Shown here: piece by piece, positions 5,727 to 8,233 of the stretch | Position numbering within the stretch: the stretch's first letter is position 1 | Layout: the number at the start of each line of letters is the position of its first letter | NCBI GenBank assembly: GCA_910586175.1 | Contig: CAJUIJ010000068.1 | Span: 1 to 8,233, forward strand | Origin: an uncultured Muribaculaceae bacterium | GTDB lineage: Bacteria > Bacteroidota > Bacteroidia > Bacteroidales > Muribaculaceae | DNA length: 8,233 bases | Direction: 5' to 3' | Position numbers and translations under genes: made by a program | The notes under the pieces: generated by a model | The model's input: only the letters and a program-made list of their open reading frames with translations | Told to the model about the DNA's origin: nothing | Database searches by the model: none

Positions 5727-7519
5727 AAAAATCAGCTGCAATACTGGCAATGGCAGCAGCAATTACAGCTGCCTACGCAGAGATACCGGCAGGCTATTAC
5801 CAAAGCCTCGACGGCCGTCAAGGCAATGACCTGTGCAAGGCTATCGCCAATCTCGCCGCAGGACACTCTGTCATCACATACGGCGACAAGTCCTGGAAAG
5901 CGTTCGAAAAAACCGACATCAGGATCATCGATGGCCGCTCGTGCTGGTTCGACATGTATTCCAACAACATCGTATGGCTCCCGGCCCACGATGCCCTCAA
6001 CATTGAGCACTCCGTGCCAAACTCCTGGTGGGGCGGCAACAAAGGCAGCAAAGAGGCCTACAACGACCTCATGCACCTCAATCCCTCCGACCAGAATGCC
6101 AACAACAAGAAGAGCAGCAACCCGATAGGCGAAGTTGAAGACCCACGGCTGCTCGACAACGGCCTCACCAAAATAGGCACCCCGAAGCAAGGGCTCGGTG
6201 GCGGTGCTTCCACCGTCTTCGAACCTGCTGATGAGTTTAAGGGAGACTTTGCCCGCGCCTATTTCTATATATTCACCTCTTATGCCGGCATAGACTGGAC
6301 CAAGGGTGACGAGAAAGGTGTGCGCTACATGCTCGACATCGACGACCGCCTCCTCCCATGGGCCGCCGAAATGCTGCTCCGCTGGAACGAGGCTGACCCC
6401 GTAGACCACAGGGAACTGACCCGCAACGAGGAGATATACAAAATCCAGGGCAACCGTAACCCCTTTATAGACTATCCACAACTCGCCAACTACATATGGG
6501 GAGAAAAAAACCAAAGCACGTTCTCCCTATCCGGCGAATCACCGGCTGAGGCAATCAACCGCCCGGAGGCTCCATTTATATCCGATGCCTGGATGACCGG
6601 TGTCAATTCCTATCTTGTGCGCTGGTGGGACAATCGTGCCCTGAACCTCTCCTACTCCGATGGCACGTTGATGCTCAGCGTGGACGGACGCGACTTCTTC
6701 GAGCCTTCCACAATAGAAATCGATGGTGCGGCGTCTGCCACAGAATCGCACACCTACAAGGCATACGTTACGACTTCTGTCGATGGCAAAACTCTCCGAA
6801 GCCCCATCACCACCATCACGCTTACGGCCCTCGCTCCCGACATCACTGACTACACGCAGGCCCGCTGGGAGAAGGTGACAGGCTCGCTAACCGACCTCGA
6901 CAAGGGTTACTACATAATACTCTCATCCAATACTCTCCATCCCATGAGTATAGATGGTGGCACAACCTCCACAAAATTCATGAACGAGGCCGGTTTCGCA
7001 CGTTTCGACGATGATGGTCTGCTCACCGAACTCCAGCCGCAAGCAGCCTTGGTGAAATTCGAAAAGCAGCAAGACAACAAATACAGCCTGCAAGTCTGCA
7101 ACACCCACGGCAACCCCATCGGTTTCTGGAACTGCACAGAAAAGAATAAGATGAAACTCGACCAAAACACTTTCACCCCGGCCACAGCCGCACTTGGTGA
7201 AAACGACGAGTTTATCTTCACCTTCACCGAGCACGGCAGCCTTCAGTTCAACAAATCACAGCCCCGCTTCCTAAATTACTCCTCCAATCAAACCCCAATA
7301 TACCTTTACCGCTTCAAAGACCTCAACGGAGGCAGCTCCGGAGTGACACAAGTCCCCGACGAGCAGCAATGGGCAGTAGGCATAGAGGGCAACGACATAA
7401 TAGCCCCGCAAGGTGCCGAGATCTACAACCTCGCCGGCCAAAAGCTGAACGGCAGAAACCTCACCCCGGGCATTTACATAGTAAAAACCCCAAAACGCAC
7501 CCTGAAAATCAGACTCTGA
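5723..7519 (+). CDS. Secreted endonuclease I-family protein, copy 3, with two accessory modules and sorting tail
   Basis: The start is GTG 5723, overlapping the TGA of copy 2 (GTGA, 5723-5726). I chose it because it gives a complete signal peptide (KKSAAILAMAAAITAAYA, cut after Ala19) and no ATG lies suitably upstream; coupled translation is likely. The protein has 598 residues. The endonuclease I domain (about 20-262) shows GYYQSLDGR, CWFDMYSNN, NIEHSVPNSWW (His96), HLNPSDQNAN (His118), DEFKGDFARAYFYIF and GNRNPFIDYPQLANYIWG. Residues about 285-370 resemble the small beta-sandwich of the chitobiase/hexosaminidase C-terminal type (GTLMLSVDGRDF). Residues 377-531 are a beta-rich module opening WEKVTGSLTDL that I cannot name. 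The tail (553-598) carries EIYNLAGQKL and LTPGIYIV, close to copy 2. It ends KIRL, and its last codon and stop lie within a tandem repeat. Likely an extracellular nuclease. Confidence 0.92.
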   Translation: MKKSAAILAMAAAITAAYAEIPAGYYQSLDGRQGNDLCKAIANLAAGHSVITYGDKSWKAFEKTDIRIIDGRSCWFDMYSNNIVWLPAHDALNIEHSVPNSWWGGNKGSKEAYNDLMHLNPSDQNANNKKSSNPIGEVEDPRLLDNGLTKIGTPKQGLGGGASTVFEPADEFKGDFARAYFYIFTSYAGIDWTKGDEKGVRYMLDIDDRLLPWAAEMLLRWNEADPVDHRELTRNEEIYKIQGNRNPFIDYPQLANYIWGEKNQSTFSLSGESPAEAINRPEAPFISDAWMTGVNSYLVRWWDNRALNLSYSDGTLMLSVDGRDFFEPSTIEIDGAASATESHTYKAYVTTSVDGKTLRSPITTITLTALAPDITDYTQARWEKVTGSLTDLDKGYYIILSSNTLHPMSIDGGTTSTKFMNEAGFARFDDDGLLTELQPQAALVKFEKQQDNKYSLQVCNTHGNPIGFWNCTEKNKMKLDQNTFTPATAALGENDEFIFTFTEHGSLQFNKSQPRFLNYSSNQTPIYLYRFKDLNGGSSGVTQVPDEQQWAVGIEGNDIIAPQGAEIYNLAGQKLNGRNLTPGIYIVKTPKRTLKIRL

Positions 7520-7690
7520 TGTGCAAAAACATCGGCTATGATGTACAAGAACATCTGCTATGATATGCCAAAACATCGGCTATGATGTGCAAGAAACTCG
7601 GCTATGATGTGCAAAAACTCGGCTATGATATGCAAAAGGCTCGGGTCTGATGTGCAAAAAAAACTTGGCTCTGATGTGCAAAAACAAGAT
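7514..7690 (+). repeat. 22-base tandem repeat, eight copies, overlapping a stop codon
   Basis: Copies begin at 7514, 7536, 7558, 7580, 7602, 7623, 7645 and 7669, mostly 22 bases apart (one of 21, one of 24, the last one fading). The unit has the form CTNTGATRTGCAAAA followed by ACATCGG or ACTCGG. Copies 1 and 2 contain a GATGT...ACATC inverted repeat, lost in later copies. Copy 1 supplies the last Leu codon and the TGA (7517-7519) of nuclease copy 3. No stem with a T-run follows, so I see no normal terminator here. Confidence 0.88.
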
Positions 7691-7949
7691 TTAGTACAAT
7701 TTATTTGTATTATTTCCGAAAAGAATTTTTAATTTACAATTTTAAATTCTAATTTAGCAGCCGAACAAAAAAGCAAAAAAACGCTCACCAAAATGACCAC
7801 CTAAGTGACCACCGAAAGAATCACCAAAGTGACCACCTAAGTGACCACCTAAGTGACCATCCTCCCAAAGTGCATTGCGGTTTTGGAGGTGTGTGAGCGC
7901 AAAGCGCGAAAAAAGAGAAAAAACAACCTTACCATAAAAACACATTCCT
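7520..7949 (+). other. 430-base non-coding gap before korA
   Basis: The gap holds, in order: seven and a half copies of the 22-base repeat; an AT-rich stretch at about 7685-7757 with repeated AATTTA/AATTTTAA words; an A-rich run (7767-7784); a Thr-codon-like repeat (7785-7859); and two small possible hairpins, CCTCC/GGAGG (7861-7865 with 7885-7889) and GCGC/GCGC (7897-7900 with 7904-7907). A korA promoter is expected here. The best -7-like word, TAATTTAG at 7750-7757, has no TTG at the right distance, so I do not call one. The long reverse frame across this region is low-complexity Gly/His/Leu repeat plus the mirror of korA, not a credible gene. Confidence 0.6.
7785..7859 (+). repeat. Short tandem repeat of TGACCACC type, unit lengths multiples of 3
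   Basis: The basic unit is TGACCACCTAAG (12 bases), seen at 7794-7805, 7830-7841 and 7842-7853. It is interleaved with 9-base units (TCACCAAAA at 7785, TCACCAAAG at 7821) and a 15-base variant at 7806-7820, and fades in TGACCATCCTCC at 7854. All unit lengths are multiples of three, so one reading frame is kept throughout. The array lies about 90 bases before the korA start. Confidence 0.8.
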
Positions 7950-8233
7950 ATGCTTAAAGAGACGAATGTAAACCCATCGAAAAGGTGGTGGTTCGATTCG
8001 CCGGTGACTCCGGCGACGGCATGCAGCTCGCCGGCAACATCTTCTCCAACATTTCTGCCGAAATAGGAGACGAAATCTCGACTTTCCCGGACTATCCGGC
8101 TGAAATCCGCGCCCCGCAAGGCTCGCTCAGCGGTGTCTCCGGTTATCAGGTCAGCGTCGGCAAGGGCGTGCACACCCCCGGCGATGAGGCCGATGTGCTC
8201 GTGGCCATGAACCCGGCCGCACTCAAGACTAAC
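7950..8233 (+). CDS. korA: 2-oxoacid:ferredoxin oxidoreductase subunit alpha, 5' part, apparent frameshift near start
   Basis: From 7976 to the window end the frame reads IEKVVVRFAGDSGDGMQL, then FPDYPAEIRAPQGSLSGVSG and ADVLVAMNPAALKTN. These are hallmark motifs of the gamma-type domain at the N-terminus of KorA-like subunits, which with KorB convert 2-oxoglutarate (or a related 2-oxoacid), CoA and oxidised ferredoxin to acyl-CoA, CO2 and reduced ferredoxin in the cytoplasm. The substrate cannot be fixed from this part. The natural start, ATG 7950 (MLKETNVNP), is in a different frame: AACCCATCG at 7971-7979 lacks one base, most simply a C, to join MLKETNVNP to IEKVVV. As written, the ATG frame stops at a TAG near 8065, and the KorA frame has a TAA at 7955-7957. 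GTG 7985 or 7988 could be alternative starts but would leave an unusually short N-terminus. The gene runs off the window. Confidence 0.87.

Noticed and set aside
5732..6514. Long reverse-strand frame of 260 codons opposite nuclease copy 3
   Set aside because: It lies fully opposite a clear endonuclease domain, and its length reflects the codon bias of the + strand gene.
2191..7519. Toxin-immunity or anti-phage nuclease system
   Set aside because: All three nucleases have signal peptides and sorting-like tails, and no immunity-like small gene, sensor or ATPase lies beside them; secretion fits scavenging better.
7514..7690. CRISPR array
   Set aside because: Units of about 22 bases follow one another directly with no spacers of unique sequence, and no cas gene is present.
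7690..7757. Promoter for korA in the AT-rich stretch
   Set aside because: TAATTTAG at 7750 is one base off the -7 pattern but has no TTG about 19 bases upstream; other matches are poorer.
7754..8173. Reverse-strand frame of 139 codons with Gly-Gly-His-Leu repeats
   Set aside because: Its first part mirrors the korA coding sequence and its end is the short tandem repeat read backwards; it has no recognisable domain.

Overview
The window looks like chromosome of a Bacteroidales bacterium. A Muribaculaceae-like gut member is a reasonable guess, but I cannot fix the genus. The grounds are: a surface-type lipoprotein built from DUF5689- and DUF6359-like OB-fold modules found mainly in Bacteroidota; three secreted proteins ending in tails that resemble type IX secretion (T9SS) type A sorting domains; a near-perfect Bacteroidota promoter (TTG, 19 bp, TAnnTTTG); start codons with weak or no Shine-Dalgarno sequences; and a KorA-type 2-oxoacid:ferredoxin oxidoreductase gene.

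Layout, all genes on the + strand. (1) Bases 2-376: the 3' end of a gene whose product ends in an OB-fold-like module. (2) 400-2112: a lipoprotein with one DUF5689-like and two DUF6359-like modules, 23 bases downstream and probably in the same operon. (3) 2149-2184: an intrinsic terminator that ends six bases before the next start codon. (4) 2191-3903: secreted endonuclease I-family protein, copy 1. (5) 3912-4025: three 26/27-base palindromic repeats, then a strong terminator. (6) 4042-4071: promoter. (7) 4128-5726 and 5723-7519: endonuclease copies 2 and 3, overlapping by four bases (GTGA) and so probably translationally coupled. (8) 7514-7949: a non-coding gap with a 22-base tandem repeat that begins inside the last codons of copy 3, an AT-rich stretch, and a second repeat made of units that are multiples of 3. 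(9) 7950-8233: the 5' end of korA, whose reading frame appears broken by one missing base near the start.

How the genes may work together: all three nucleases carry signal peptides, the same His-Me finger endonuclease core and a sorting-like tail, but the modules between core and tail differ. Beside them sit proteins with OB-fold modules that may be exported and surface-anchored. I infer an extracellular nucleic-acid degradation or scavenging locus: surface OB-fold proteins might hold substrate while secreted nucleases cut it. Nothing in the sequence proves the OB-fold proteins bind nucleic acid. KorA belongs to central metabolism and looks unrelated to the nuclease locus.
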